This document shows positions 10,629 through 22,728 of a stretch of DNA of 64,000 bases, piece after piece (the stretch's first letter is position 1; each line of letters starts with the position of its first letter). Both the position numbers and the translations under genes were made by a program. This DNA comes from Isoetes taiwanensis (Eukaryota; Streptophyta; Lycopodiopsida; Isoetales; Isoetaceae). A model generated the notes under the pieces. The model was given only the letters and a program-made list of their open reading frames with translations. It was not told the DNA's origin and ran no database searches. The stretch lies in contig JAJEKV010000051.1 of the NCBI GenBank assembly GCA_021234155.1, forward strand, positions 6,544,761 through 6,608,760, given 5' to 3'.

Positions 10629-12271
10629 GGTGGGGAGACCCACGATGCTGCGGACAGCATCATTTCAAGGTGGGGAGACTATGACGTTCCAGTACAGTAT
10701 ATGGTCCCAGGACGTATACTGTACTGCCTCGTCACGCGTACACGCCATCCCGATTGACGTGTACGCCGACGTGTAGCCAAGCAGGTAGCACCCTAGGGGG
10801 CAACTTGCAAGGTGTGTACATTTATTTATGTGCACATTTATTCATGTGCACATTTATCCATGTGTACACATTTACCCATGTGGACACTTTATGCCACTTA
10901 GTTAATAAAGGCAAGTGGGCCACACCATTTATCCCACATGCTCAAAGGAATAATGGGAAACCCTAGCCCTAACCCTTAGTCTATATAAGTATAGGAAACC
11001 CTAAGTTTCTATTTTCGTCCACAGCCTTCTAGGGCTCTGTTTTGCTTGCTCCAAGAGCCAATCTCGCCTCCCAAAGTCTGTCTGAGCAGTCTAGCTCATC
11101 AGTTTCCCTTTCTAGCGTCATCTTCTAGCAGTTCTGCAGCATGGTCGAGTTCAGAGCAGGAGGAGCAAGCCAGGGATCAGGTATTTTGTCAATTCAATAG
11201 TCTAATCCGCCTCCTAGACTTAGAATAAGTAGGTTTAGCCTATTGAATTGCCCATAGCAGCCATCTAAATCTCTAGATACCAAGCCATAACTAAAGAACC
11301 TAACTCTGTGATTTAGATTAAATCTCATTCTTTAGTTCTTCTATGATATGTATGTGATGATGATCTCTGTGGACTCCTTGTATTGGGAAGGGGGGTAGAG
11401 GCCTTAAAAGCCTAGTAGTATGATGCTCCTAGCCAACCATCTTTAATGCACTATTAAATTCGGCCTGTATACAAGAACCAAACCTGGTTGTGGGTGAAGG
11501 GGCCAAACTGGCTTACAAGGAGGTTCATGTTCTGACTCATGATCATGTCCCTCTGGTAGTAAAGCCTATCGGGGACTATTGTGGACTAGGCCTAATGCTC
11601 TTCCACTGCGTGAGGGCTTTGCATGGGTTCGACACTCTTGGGGTGGTGGACACCTTCCATGGAGTTCAGTCGAGTACGGGCAGTGGCCCTCTAGTCACCT
11701 TGAGTCAGCATGCCAACCTCTGGTGGGAGCAATCCCTACCTGCCCCATCGGAACTGGGGAGATGAAACCCAGGAATATCCCCTTTGGCTATGCATCCGGC
11801 GGGCTACAGTCAAGTCCCAACACTTTTCAACCTACTCTGCAAAGTGTACACAGGAGGGGCGGATGGAGTGGACTACCCCAAGCCATGTTCTATTGCCAGC
11901 CAAATCCATTGTCATGAAGTCTGTCTGCAATGACTTCTGGAGGTCCAAGCCGTCAGTCATCCCCTCTCGAGTCTGAGCCTTGGCAGGAACTCCGTGATGT
12001 GCTGATCTTTGTCTATGCAGATATGTGGTGAGCCATCCTTCGTGATGGTCATGTGATGTTGATGTTGTATACTGACATGTATGTTTACGCTTCTGCAGCT
12101 AGGTAGACCCTGAAGGGAGACAGGGTAAAATGACCCCTTCATTCTTCCCACTGGAACTCATCAAGGTTGCAGTGACACGTGGAGGGCCTTGTATCAGCAT
12201 GGAGCTGGTAAGGGGGATGAACTCCTGTTTGTATACGGTGAGTGCACCGTATATGAGTAGGGGACGTCACA
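10629..12271 (+). mobile_element. Chromovirus-type 3' end plus LTR (1.59 kb)
   Basis: 10,629-10,679 carries an internal end GATGCTGCGGACAGCATC and a polypurine tract AAGGTGGGGAGAC, matching the layout just before the 3' LTR at 62,001. The LTR spans 10,680-12,271, begins TATGACGTTCC (TGTGACGTTCC in the other copies) and ends GACGTCACA. It shares long blocks with the 46,662-48,259 LTR, such as AGGAGGGGCGGATGGAGTGG, but is clearly diverged. No primer site follows, so this is a 3' LTR. Its internal region is cut off at 10,628 by the copia LTR. It sits in the integrase of the minus-strand chromovirus. Confidence 0.85.
10958..11005 (+). promoter_or_regulatory. LTR promoter: telo-box-like motifs and TATA box
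   Basis: Within the LTR, AAACCCTAGCCCTAACCC at 10,958, CTATATAAG at 10,981-10,989 and AAACCCTAAG at 10,996. A TATA box with telo-box-like AAACCCTA motifs is a plausible plant RNA polymerase II promoter marking the U3/R boundary. Confidence 0.55.
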
Positions 12272-12275
12272 GTAC

Positions 12276-13090
12276 AACATTGTGGTGCTCCAGAATAACT
12301 AGTCATAGAAACAATAGTCCCTGCCACAATAGTTGCTTCACGAATATTTCTAGCAAGTGTTGCATATCTGCCAACAACTGTTGAGACACTTCTACCTTTG
12401 ACACGGGATTGTGCCAGGTGTCTGGTGTAAGGCATTGATAGCCGTAGCTGATCATAATGGGGGACATCTAAGATGATTCATGCTTGGTACTATTATATGC
12501 GAATTCAACCAAGTAGATATAGTCCTCCCATTTTGATTGCTTGTTCTGAATGTAGTGCCTCAACATATCTTCTAAGATCCTATTCATGCTTTCTGTCTGC
12601 CCATCAGTTTGGGATGATATGATGTGCTCATACAAAGCTTCATCCCAATGGTGTTGAAGAAGTCTCTCCAAAATGCACTTATGAACTTTGGATCTCTATC
12701 TGAGATGATCCCTATAAGCGTCCCATGCAACCTAAAGATTTCCTTGGCAAAAAGCAAGGTTGTATAGCCTTCAAAAAAAGGGGGAGGCAAGGTTGTATCT
12801 AAGGCCATGTCTGTGGTCTTTGCATGGCAAGAAATGTGTCATCTTATACAACTTGTCAACCACCACCATCAAACCGTCATGGCCCCTAGATGTTCGAGGA
12901 AAACCCGTGATGAAGTCCATACTCACCATCTCCCACTTGGCGTCTGACACTACCAATGGTTCAAGATCCCCTGAAATTCGAAGTCGCTCTGCCTTCGTTT
13001 GCTGGCATTACTGGTACTCCCGAATATACTTGGCGATGTGTCAGGAGGCAAGGAGCAAACTTCCACAGAACTGCATTTGCAAACCAAAAT
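12276..13090 (-). pseudogene. Chromovirus integrase, C-terminal two thirds (decayed)
   Basis: Minus-strand pieces in several frames match the integrase of the chromovirus at 59,600-61,057: YIREYQ and CQQTKAERLRISGDLEPL near 13,040-12,965, DAKWEMVSMDFITGFPRTSRG at 12,945, FAKEIFRLHGTLIG and SDRDPKFISAFWRDFF near 12,740-12,660, then QTDGQTESMNRI, LVEFAYNSTKHESS and a decayed tail to about 12,290. Catalytic residues D (MDFI), D (SDRDPKF) and E (QTES) are all readable but frameshifted apart. The 5' part of the same gene lies at 15,113-15,434, on the other side of LINE B. Confidence 0.9.
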
Positions 13091-13094
13091 GGAA

Positions 13095-15112
13095 TAAGTA
13101 GATGTTCAGGAATAAAAAAACGTGACTATTATGAACAAAAGCGAGCGGAGTTAATTGAGCAATTTAGAAAGTATTCAAAAAGCTTTTGGGACACGCTGCA
13201 GGGCAGACTAGAGCAAGCTATTTTGGACACTGAAGTCCTAGCTAACCTACTCAAAGATATTTATGAAGAGGAGGGCACAGATGGCATGCCAAAAATGGCT
13301 CTCATTGCCAATATATTTTCTAAAGCAGCGGTAGAAGATTGTTTATCAAGAACAACTAACAATAAGGCACATGATGTAGATGTCTTATGCATGGAACTTC
13401 TCAAATATTGGGGAGGAGGAGGGAGGGATGGCACATTAACTATCTTGACATATTTTATGTAAATAAGGGCCTCATGTAAGGGCTGCCATCTAATGGGAGA
13501 GTCAACCATGTCCATCCAATCCACAAGGGAGGAGACAAAAAGTAGCAAGCAATTATAGAACCATTTGATTGGCAAAAGCAGGTTTGCCAAAATTTTAGGC
13601 AGTTTACTAGAAAGAAAAATGAATGCTTGGGCAGAGCAAGCTGATGTGCTCTCTAAATGTCAAGCAGGTTTCAGAAGTGATCATAATACTCTGGATCACA
13701 TGCTCACTCTCAGAACTCTGATAGAAAAGGCCAAAGCCCCAAATATTTCTTTGTATGTCACGTTCATAGATTTCACGAAAAGCTTTTGATACAGTGCCAT
13801 GCAAAGAGTTTAGAGATCGCATGATTCAGACCAGTGTTCGTTATAATATTAGAGAGGCAATCTCACAGCTATATGCAGAAGTGTTGATTAAGGTCTCTTG
13901 GGATCTTGATACGGAGATAAGAAGCACTATTGGGGTATGCCAAGGCTGCCCGTTATCTCCGACGCTATTTGGAATTTTCATAGACGAACTATAGTAGATG
14001 ATATGGTACTGTTGGCAAGCAATTGTAAGATTCTATGCGAAAAGAATGAGTGTAAATTTATGTAAATCTAATGTCATGGTATTTGAAACCAGAAAAAGAC
14101 TGGAATTTACATATAAAGGGCAGGTTCTAGAGAGTGTGGAGAGTGTGGACAGCTACAAGTAATTGGGGATCGATATAGCACCCAATTACAGCTAGAAAAA
14201 CTGTGTAAAAAGAAGAGCATCACTTATAGATTGGGGATTGAAAAAAATTATATTTAAGACTTTAGTGCAAACGGTTTTACTATATAGTGTACCCATCTGG
14301 GGAGTCGAAATTTCAACTCGATTATGGAAATAACTAAAAGCAGTTCAGAAAATGTTTTTGGAGGAACTTGGCATTCGATCCCAAATCTTATATGCCATAA
14401 TGTTGGCAGAAGTGGACATGTTCCCACTCGAATTCGAAAGCTTGTATCAAGCAATTAATTTCTATAATCGAGTTTAGGAACAAAAATCAGGCCGCTTGTC
14501 TCACCGTGCCATGATGGAGTCGGATCAAGGATGGAAGAGAACATGATGCAATGGACTGGTAGATGGAGTTTGAACAGCTCGAATGGCCAACAGATAGGTA
14601 GGAAGCGAGGATTTTGCTTGAAAAGCTGGCAGTAGACTATCTATGAGCAGAATCTGGGAAAAGGATGTCTCAATATCAGGCAGCATTAATTATTTGGAGA
14701 TTTATGAGTGCCAAAGCTATCTAAAGGCATGTATACCAAAAGGCTATAGACAGATAATAGCGAGATACAGAACATGCTCACATAAGTTGGAAGTAGAGAC
14801 AGGAAGATGGACAAAGACTCCGTTGGAAGACATGCTATGTAAGGTATGCAATTCAGGGAATATCGAAGACAAACATCATGTATTCTTGCAATGTTTGGAA
14901 TATGTACATATCAGGAATAGTTTTGGCATCCAGGTGACGGATTTTCATTCATTATTATATCTATGCCACCGATGCTTTTAGGACCTTACATAAAGGCAGT
15001 GGATGCATACTGTTCCTTATTACTGAAGCTGTAAACACTTTGTTCATGTGCTCCATGGTCTCTCTAGACCCAAGTGAGCAATAAACTTCAATTAAATTAA
15101 ATTAAATTGTCT
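13095..15112 (+). pseudogene. LINE B: non-LTR reverse transcriptase, decayed
   Basis: Starts within the linker before RT (YYEQKRAELIEQFRKY near 13,120), followed by CQAGFRSDHNTLDHMLTLRTL at about 13,660, FIDFTKSF at 13,770, CQGCPLSPTLFGIFIDEL at 13,940-13,994 and a deleted-looking VDDMVLLAS near 14,000, the position of the YADD box. The C-terminal region (14,643-14,981) contains RYRTCSHKLEVETGRW and a cysteine/histidine set C-x2-C...H-x4-C (KVCNSGNIEDKHHVFLQC). The tail is AATTA repeats at 15,080-15,110. It is 5'-truncated, carries many stops, and is inserted in the integrase of the minus chromovirus. Confidence 0.88.
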
Positions 15113-15434
15113 TGAAATATGTCTTCATAAATCCTGCGTGGCTGGCTATAGGGCTATTGTGAGTATCGTGGAGGATCAACTTCCTTACTCATAATACTTT
15201 CAGGACACAAAGCTTATCTTTATAGTACAAAAAGTTGTCTTCCTTCTTAAATTTCTTGTAGGCCTCCCTTTCCTTCTCTGTTCTTGCTTCTTTGCAAAGA
15301 CTAGCTCGGGGATAGCATCTTCAATCTTCTTGCCAAACTCATTGCAGAGGGTCGAGATGGCATTGCAATGCACTCTAGTTGCCAACAATCGACGAGATAG
15401 TGCGTCCGCAACCACATTGATCTTTCCTGGCTTG
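15113..15434 (-). pseudogene. Chromovirus RNase H end and integrase zinc region
   Basis: Minus frame 15,434-15,200 reads YKPGKINVVADALSRR then HCNAISTLCNEFGKKIE, matching 59,770-59,885 closely. Further down, in another frame, YKDKLCVLK and HDTHNSPIASHAGFMKTYF match 60,010-60,120. This segment lies between LINE A and LINE B and joins the pieces at 26,457 and 13,090. Confidence 0.9.
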
Positions 15435-15963
15435 TATGAAGGTGGCAACAGATGTCTTCGGAAAACGCAAGAGGCCCAGGAAGAGCAATGCTTTCAGGGC
15501 CTCAGTATGGTATGACGAGGAGTGTAGGGAACATAAAAGAAGAGTTAGAGAATACAGAGGCACAGAAACATATCAAATAGAAAGGGCAGCATACCTAAGG
15601 ATGTTGAAATCGAAACGAAACAAGAACTTAATATAGCACCAATGGGGTTTGGCCAAAATGTTAAAAAAGCAATCCAGGAAGTTCTAGAAAGGACTTAAAG
15701 GGAGGAGGGAATAGAAAACCAGAGAATGCATCACACGATATCGTAAGAGCCGAATGGGAGAAATACCTTGAGAAACTATATAAGACAGGGGCATCGCCAA
15801 TGCCAATACCCACTATACAGGAGATAGACAAACCATGTTTTAGCATGCAGGAAGTAATGGTCGCACTCCATAAGATGGCCAATAACAAAGCAGACCTTTA
15901 CGGACTGACTGTGGAGCTACCGAAATGTGTGGATACAGTAATTGGGAAACAGGTCACCAACAT
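15435..15963 (+). pseudogene. LINE A, 5' part (linker and RT start)
   Basis: The frame 15,436-15,636 reads SVWYDEECREHKRRVREYRG and RAAYLRMLKSKRNKNL, typical of the stretch between endonuclease and RT in LINEs. It then shifts to EWEKYLEKLYKTG, and 15,800-15,963 reads SMQEVMVALHKMANNKADLYGL, the RT start (usually NGKAxGxDGL). The frame is cut at 15,963 by the gypsy element and continues at 24,523. The LINE is 5'-truncated, its left edge lying inside the minus chromovirus RNase H. Confidence 0.88.
15959..15963. repeat. TSD AACAT, left
   Basis: Five bases before the 5' LTR, repeated at 24,518-24,522 after the 3' LTR. Confidence 0.92.
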
Positions 15964-16838
15964 TGTAGAAGGAATAATTTGTTCAAAATTGTGCATTTTG
16001 GGTGAAAACGTGATCATGCGAGCAATGCCATGTGATCTTATCATGTTAAGTTTCACAAAACGGGTCATATTAGCATGTTGGGATGTTATTTGAAGTTATA
16101 AACCTTAGGGGTTATATTATTTTAATGGTTGAGGAAAGGGATGTTATAAAAATAAAACCAAGGGTAGAGATTGAGATTGGAATGATCCAAGGGCTAGGAG
16201 CAAAAGCCCCTTTTGAATGGAAAAGGCACGAAGGCATTTAGGGAAGTCACGGTTGCGGAGTCTGGGCGGATCAGGGAAGAGAGGAGCAGAGATAGAAGAG
16301 AAGCCAGTGGATCTGGAAGGGCAGGAATGGATCAGAGGAGAAGGCAGACCCGTAGATCTGAGCATACAAGGGATCCGACCAGAGTTGGGCAACAAATCTC
16401 AGAGATGTATGGGAAGGAGCCGATTAGATTGTGAGGCAGCAGATTAGAGCAGAAGCATATCAGACCAGAGCAGAGGGATTCCGGATGGACCAGATGCATG
16501 GGAAGCAGATCGCTTTGAGAGGCATTCGCTGTTCAGAGATAAGTCTATCAAGTATTTTGTTATTCAATTCTAAAACTATGAATGTGATTCCTATTGCCAA
16601 ACTGCCTGTGTTTATGGCTTGTTTATGAGATAAGTGCTATGAATATTTTGTGTATTCATGATCTGAAACTATGGAATATAACTCTGGTTCATTACCATAT
16701 TACTTGTTATGAAATGTCTGCTGTGAATCTTTAAATCCTTATCGCTATATATCTGGATACCTGGGTTCAACTCCCTGTGTATTGATAATGAATTATCTGC
16801 TGGCTATGTTGTTCCTACACACACGAAAACCGTCTACA
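15964..16838 (+). repeat. 5' LTR, 875 bp
   Basis: TG...CA termini; near-identical to 23,643-24,517. It contains short non-significant open frames only. Confidence 0.95.
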
Positions 16839-16842
16839 TGTT

Positions 16843-16860
16843 TGGTGGCTTCGCCCGGAC
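16843..16860 (+). promoter_or_regulatory. Candidate primer-binding site, not initiator Met
   Basis: TGGTGGCTTCGCCCGGAC starts four bases after the LTR. It begins TGG as expected for pairing with a tRNA CCA end and is laid out like the non-Met primer sites of Tat/Athila elements. I cannot name the tRNA. Confidence 0.55.
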
Positions 16861-17114
16861 CAGGCTTAGAGTGAGCGAGATTATCTCATGCATAAACCTT
16901 GCATCTGGAAAGAACCGGGAATGATTAATAATTATTATTGCTTGTCTGAATAATTGCTTGCATACTTGCTGCTGAATAAATTATGTTAAGAGATTGAAAG
17001 AGGGGAAAACTTCACTGGGAATAGTAAATGGGGATAGAAGCGCCATGCTAAACAGAAGAGCGAGAGTGCCACTGTTATAGATGGGACATGCCACCCATAA
17101 AAAACCTGTGATGT

Positions 17115-18942
17115 ATGTATCCACAATTCACTAAAGAGCAAAGAGAGAAGCAAGCTCGATTAAGACAAGAGAGATATAATAGACGCCAGCAACAACAAGA
17201 GGAGGAAGATCTTCAGTTAAAAACACTATTCCACAGGACTAGCCATTCTGAAAATCACAGTTCACAAAATACACAAAATATGAGCACATCAATCTGTCAA
17301 ATCAGCACAAGCATGCGCTTATGGCACTTTTAGTGGTCGTAGGAGAAGACCCCCGATGCGCATGTTAGCCATTTTCTTACAATTGAGTGAGGCAAATCAA
17401 GAGAATACAAACACGAGCGATTAAGATGGTTTCCAACCACGCTGATGGGTGGAGCTTCGTGAGTGGTATCGCCACTCATTGAAAAATACCACTTATGCTA
17501 CTTGGAAGGAATTGGAAGAAGCATTTCTAGAAACTTTTAGACCGGGGTTTATAGATAGACCGGATGACGAAGTTACAAGACTTCACCATGTTGCCAAACG
17601 AAGTCTATTCAAAGTTATGTTAATAGATTTCGTAGACTCTTGGGTAAGAAACCTAAACCACCGATGTCGAATATCGATTAGATGGTTTACTAAAGGACTT
17701 CCTAGCCACATGAGCTTTTATGTAAAAATGCAGCCCCCACGCCCTTAGAAGCAAGCAATTAAAATTGCATCCCAACTAGAACGGCAGGGGATGAATTATA
17801 TGAGAAACCCACAAATGAATGCTAATATGACAAGCATCCCTAGTTTCTATGCGCCAATGGGGCAAAGTGCTGCTGCTACACCTAATATTCCAGACATACA
17901 TGTCCATTATGCATCCCCTCAATTAGTTGATTATAGTAGAATGCCTTACGGAGCAACTTCTAGAGGGTTGGTGCAGCCGCAAATAGCTCCAAATCAGCCT
18001 CCTATATCTGATCTTCAGACAACTATTAGGCAAACTATTGATGAGGTCTTGAAAAAGGAGTTGAGTAAGCAATTATCTGCAATTAGAACACCTCGTAATT
18101 TAGAGCCCAAGCCCCGTAGAAATGTATGGTGTGTTCAATGTCAAGGTTATGGTCATTTTCCCAATGAGTGTCCTTTGACCAAGCCTAGGACATGGTGCAA
18201 TTATTGTAGTAGGAGTAACCATAATGATAATGACTGTTATTTCCAGCAAGATAGGAGAGTTGATCCAGCAAGGACAAATGTGAGACCTGTTGTCTCAAAA
18301 CCATCTAGCACCCCTAGCTATTATATCCAACCCGCTATGGTAGATGGTGGACAAATGCCGCCATTAGTTCCTGTTTATGCTGCTAATCCATCTACACAAG
18401 GGAGAAATAATACACCCAATAGGTTCTCAAGGCCAGCACCAAGACAATCAAGGTCCCAACAACCTATTAGATGTTTCAGATGCCAGGAAGAGGGACACAT
18501 AGCTCCTAATTGTCCCAATCCACGAAAAGAAGTAGGTTTTGAACCTGTGTGTGGCATTTGCAATACCCAGGGGTTACACTCACAAGATAGGTGTCCACAT
18601 GTATTGCCACCGCGATCTATGGAAAACGGATCTAAGGGGAAAGAAAAAATCCTTGACTCTAATTTATGTGAACCAATAGAGGAAAACTCATGCCCTATCT
18701 ATCAAATGCAATTGAATCCTAATAATCGGAGAAGGAGTAGACGTGTGAGATTTGAAAAGCCCGAATTCTTAGGATTGGGTGACACCCAAAACACACCCAA
18801 GAGACTTTGCATGACACACCCACATTTAAAGAACTTAAAGGCATTATGGATGCAGGAAACTCCTCTTTTCCAAACGAGAAAGAGTCTGGCGAGCAACCTA
18901 GGAAACCAGGAAGGAATAAAAGGAAATACAAGAAAATTCTAA
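17115..18942 (+). pseudogene. gag of the 8.55-kb gypsy element
   Basis: A glutamine-rich N-terminus (17,115-17,333, RQERYNRRQQQQEEE) ends at a stop. The conserved gag core begins at 17,449: WYRHSLKNTTYATWKELEEAF then ETFRPGF. A TAG at 17,746 interrupts the same frame, which resumes to 18,942. Three zinc knuckles or knuckle-like boxes follow: CVQCQGYGHFPNEC near 18,130, CNYCSRSNHNDNDC near 18,200 and CFRCQEEGHIAPNC near 18,475, with a further C-x2-C motif (CGICNTQGLHSQDRC). Product: nucleocapsid/capsid precursor. The end overlaps protease in the -1 frame. Confidence 0.9.
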
Positions 18943-19940
18943 AACTTTCCAAGGACATGCCTACTTATGATATATTGGCTGATTTAGGTAATATCAGACC
19001 TACTATCACTTTTACCCAATTATTGTCATTATCCCCTTCCTGTAGAAAGGAAGTGGCTACGGCCCTACGATTGCAAAAGGACGTATCCGTTAATTCTATA
19101 TGGCCCTCTTTGTTTGATATGAAATCTCCATCTGTGCATGTTGTTATAGGGGATTTAGGGCTAGATTCTGCTGTGATTGACGGCGGATCTGGAGTTAACA
19201 TTATGCCAGAAGAAACTCTTCGAAGATTAGACTTACCTGCACCTTCTCCTGTCTATTTTAGAGTAAGGATGGCTGATCAGAGACGAGTAAAACCTTTAGG
19301 CATGATTACCGGTGTAAAAACCATGATTGCAAATCTTATATTCCATGTGGATTATGTAGTTCTGAAAGCTACCACCACGGTATGTTCTTATCCATTATTA
19401 TTAGGCCGACCATGGTTGTTGCAGGCCAGAGCAATACACGATTGGCATAGAGGAATTTTAGTTATTGGTGATGGAAATAATAGGGTGGAAATTAGGGTGA
19501 GTGAAATGCCAAAAGCTGTCGCACAATTTGAAGTAGAATCTGATTCCAGTGACGATGATAGTGAAAGTAGTGACGACGATGATCATGATTATAATCCAGA
19601 TAGTGCATATGCAAATGTAGCATCCTCTAGTGAGCCACAAGAGGATATGACCTTGAAAGAAGAAGGTGTGTACGGAGTTAATGATGACGCGGTTGTAGAT
19701 CTGGAGGATACAATTCTAAATTTCATGGGTGTTATAGATGTTAACCAAGTTGAAGTGGAGAAGGAATGTGAAGAAGAAGAAGAAGATATTAAACAAGATA
19801 AATATCCTGATTATTTCACGAAGTGCACAATTCAAGAGATCAAGGTGGAAAAGAAGCCATGCATGAAATTAGTCAATATGAAACCTTCTCACAACCTCCC
19901 AAGGTGCAAGAAATTAAACCGGGGAAAGGAGGAGAAGTAA
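18807..19940 (+). pseudogene. Protease region of the 8.55-kb gypsy element
   Basis: After a basic segment (RKPGRNKRKYKKILK), the frame reads AVIDGGSGVNIMPEETLRRL at about 19,170, the retropepsin-like active-site loop with D-G-G in place of DTG/DSG, then LLGRPWLLQARAIHDWH at 19,400-19,445, the typical flap-distal G-R-P-W motif of this lineage. A strongly acidic tail follows (SDSSDDDSESSDDDD near 19,545; CEEEEED). The frame ends at 19,940 before RT. The shift relative to gag could be programmed, but I see no convincing slippery heptamer, so it is more likely a lesion. Confidence 0.85.
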
Positions 19941-21370
19941 AGACAATAAAGTTAGGGGCTAATATCATCGGGATTTGTATGACAATTGTGTTGTTTTATT
20001 TTCAAAATATCACGATATTTTTTGCGTGGTCATATGATGATTTGAAGGGCATTAACCCGCCCTTATGTATGCATAAGATTGAGCTCCATGATAATGCTAA
20101 ACCAGTAGTGCAAAACCTTATAGACTTAATCCTAAATTTGCCAAAGCAAAGTTAAGGAGGAGATTGATAAGTTGCTTAAGGTTGGCTTTATCTATCCCCT
20201 CAGATTATAGTGAATGGGTATCACCTATCATGTGTGTATATAAGAAAAATTTGAAAATACGTGTATGTGTTGATTATCGGAAGTTGAACGATGCCACTTT
20301 CGAAAAGACCATTTTCCTATTCCCTTCACGCACTAAGTGTTAGATGTCAGAAGGGTCAAGAGGTTTATTCATTTATGGATGGATTCTCGGGATATAACCA
20401 AGTATTGATTAGACCGGAAGATAGGAGAAGACAACATTTTGTAACTATTTGGGGAACTTACGCTTATCGAAAGTGATGCCCTTTGGTTCATGTAACGCTC
20501 CTGCTACATTCCAGCGTGTTATTACGCAAGCCTTCAAGGAGTTTGTGCAAGACTTTATGAAGGTATTCTTAGATGACTTTGCTGTGTTTGGGTCCTTGAG
20601 TTATCATCTAAGTAAATTGGAGTTATGCTTTGAGCGTTGTAGGGAATATGGAATCTCCTTGAACCCAGAAAAATGTACTTTTGTGGTTACACATGGTGTT
20701 TTGCTAGGTTTTGTTGTATCGATACATGGACTTACGATTGACCCACACAAAACTTCTAAAATCCTTGATTTGCAGACCTCCAACGAAAGTGTTAAAGAGT
20801 TGCAAGCTTTTCTAGGGCACGAGGATATCATAGGCGCTTTATTGATCATTATGCACAACGAGCTTTGCCACTTACTAAGTTATTAAAAATCGAAGGAATA
20901 TGATTGGAATGATGCATGTCAAAAAGCATTTGAAGAACTAAAATTAGCCTTAGTTAAATCACCTATTTTAAAGTCTCCAGATTGGTCTAAAGAATTCCAT
21001 GTGTTGATTGATGCATCAAACTATGCTATAGGCAGTATTTTGTGTCAAGCTGATGAAAAGAATATCGATCATCCCATATTCTATGCAAGTAGGCAATTAA
21101 CTAAAGCTGAGCGAACTAACTACTCTACTACTCGAAGCGTGAGGCACTTGGCATGATTTTTTCGATCCAAAAATTTAGGCATTATCTCCTTGCTAATGAA
21201 TTTGCATTTGTTGTTGACCACCAACCTTTGAAGTATTTGATCAACAAGCCTTGCCGCACGGGAAGGATTGCTCGTTGGTTGTTGTTATTGCAGGAATTCA
21301 AGTTTCGAATTGTTGTACGAGCTGGGAAGATACATTCAGCAGCTGATCATTTGTCAAGAATTCCAGGACC
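19941..21370 (+). pseudogene. RT and RNase H of the 8.55-kb gypsy element
   Basis: Pieces in successive frames: INPPLCMHKIEL at 20,050, VCVDYRKLNDAT at 20,265, YSFMDGFSGYNQVLIRPEDR at 20,366, then after a one-base shift VMPFGSCNAPATFQRV and the catalytic KVFLDDFAVFGS at 20,560-20,590, NPEKCTFVVTHGVLLG and the connection domain. RNase H follows as [36 protein letters not shown] and, in the next frame from 21,153, [14 protein letters not shown] and [12 protein letters not shown] catalytic aspartates are intact; at least three frameshifts separate the parts. Confidence 0.9.
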
Positions 21371-22728
21371 AAAAGAAGAAGGAGATATTCCAGATTGTTT
21401 GCCGGATGAAGTACTCTTTTCTGTAGAAGCTGTACTCGAATGGTATGAATGTATTGCGTCTTATTTATCTACAGGGGAATTTCCAGACGGTATGAGTGTT
21501 GTTGGTAAAAGACGATTAATAATTCAATCAAAGCCATATACACTTGTTGCGGGTCAATTATATAAATTAGGTCATGATGATGTGTTGAGACGATGCATAA
21601 TGCCACATGAAATTAGAACTGTGTTGCAATCATGTCATGATGGACCTAGTGGTGGGCATTTCTCTATAGATACTACTATTAAGAAAATTCTTCAAGCTGG
21701 ATTATGGTGGCCTAAATTGCATGCTGATGTTAGGGAGTATATTAGACATTGTGATGTATGTCGAAGGGTGGGGAAGCCTTCTAACAGAGACGTTATGCCC
21801 TTACATCCAATAATGCCTATTTTGCCTTTTGAAAAATGGGGAATCGATTTTGTAGGACCAATCAAGCCATCTGCTATGCATACTGGTAATAAATATATTT
21901 TGGTTTGTACTGACTATGTTACCAAGTGGGTGGAAGCACGGCGTTTAGGGAAGATCTGACCAATAATGTGGCTATATTCTTGTACCTAAAAATATCATAA
22001 CACGTTTTGGCTGTCCTTTGGAATTGGTCAGCGACAGAGGTAAGCATTTCCTTAATGATACTATTGAAGCTTTAACTAATAGATATGGGGTGAAACATAG
22101 AAAGACAACTCCATATCATCCACGCCAAGAAACGCCAGTGGAGCGTGCATAAATAAAACTCTATGTACCATAATTACCAAAATTTGTAATGCCAACCGCA
22201 TCGATTGGGATAAACGCCCTTTTCGATGCATTGTGGGCCTATCGCATTGCACATAAAGTTACAACAAATGCTACACCTTTTAAATTAGTATATGGGCAAG
22301 AAGCTATAGTTCCTATTGAGCTAGAACTCCCATCCTTGAGAATCGCTATTGAACATAAATTAGACTGGGATGGTAGTTTGCGAGCAAGATTAGCACAATT
22401 AGAAGCCCTTGATGAAAGCAGACTCTATGCTTATATATCACGGGAAGCAATTCAACAACGTCGCAAAGCATGGTATGATCGGCATCGAAACAATAAGCAC
22501 TTCGATAAAGGTAACTTAGTTCTACTTTATGATAGTAAGCATTGGAAGAAACCGGGTAAACTCAGGATGCGTTGGAAAGGTCCTTATATTGTCAAAGAAA
22601 TATATGATAATGGATCTGTATTACTAAAAGATTTTGCAGGAAATGAGCTTCCCACACGAGTGAACGGTGCGCGACTCAAAGTGTATCATATGCGAACAAA
22701 TAGCGACCATCCATCAAATAAGGTGTAG
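21371..22728 (+). pseudogene. Integrase of the 8.55-kb gypsy element
   Basis: The HHCC zinc domain is visible ([12 protein letters not shown], then [12 protein letters not shown] near 21,740-21,770). The core starts [15 protein letters not shown] at 21,825; the frame stops at 21,957, resumes with VSDRGKHFLNDT near 22,030 and PYHPRQETPVERA near 22,110, where the catalytic glutamate region has lost the usual N-G spacing, and stops again. The last open frame 22,189-22,728 holds ALWAYRIAHKVTTNATPFKLVYG and the C-terminal LRMRWKGPYIVKEIYDNGSVLL. There is no chromodomain. Two breaks make it inactive. Confidence 0.88.

Noticed and set aside
10958-11005. Interstitial telomere repeat
   Set aside because: Only two or three imperfect CCCTAA-like words next to a TATA box inside an LTR; better read as promoter telo-boxes.
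18780-18810. Programmed -1 frameshift between gag and protease
   Set aside because: The two frames overlap in the right direction, but no X-XXY-YYZ slippery heptamer was found in phase.
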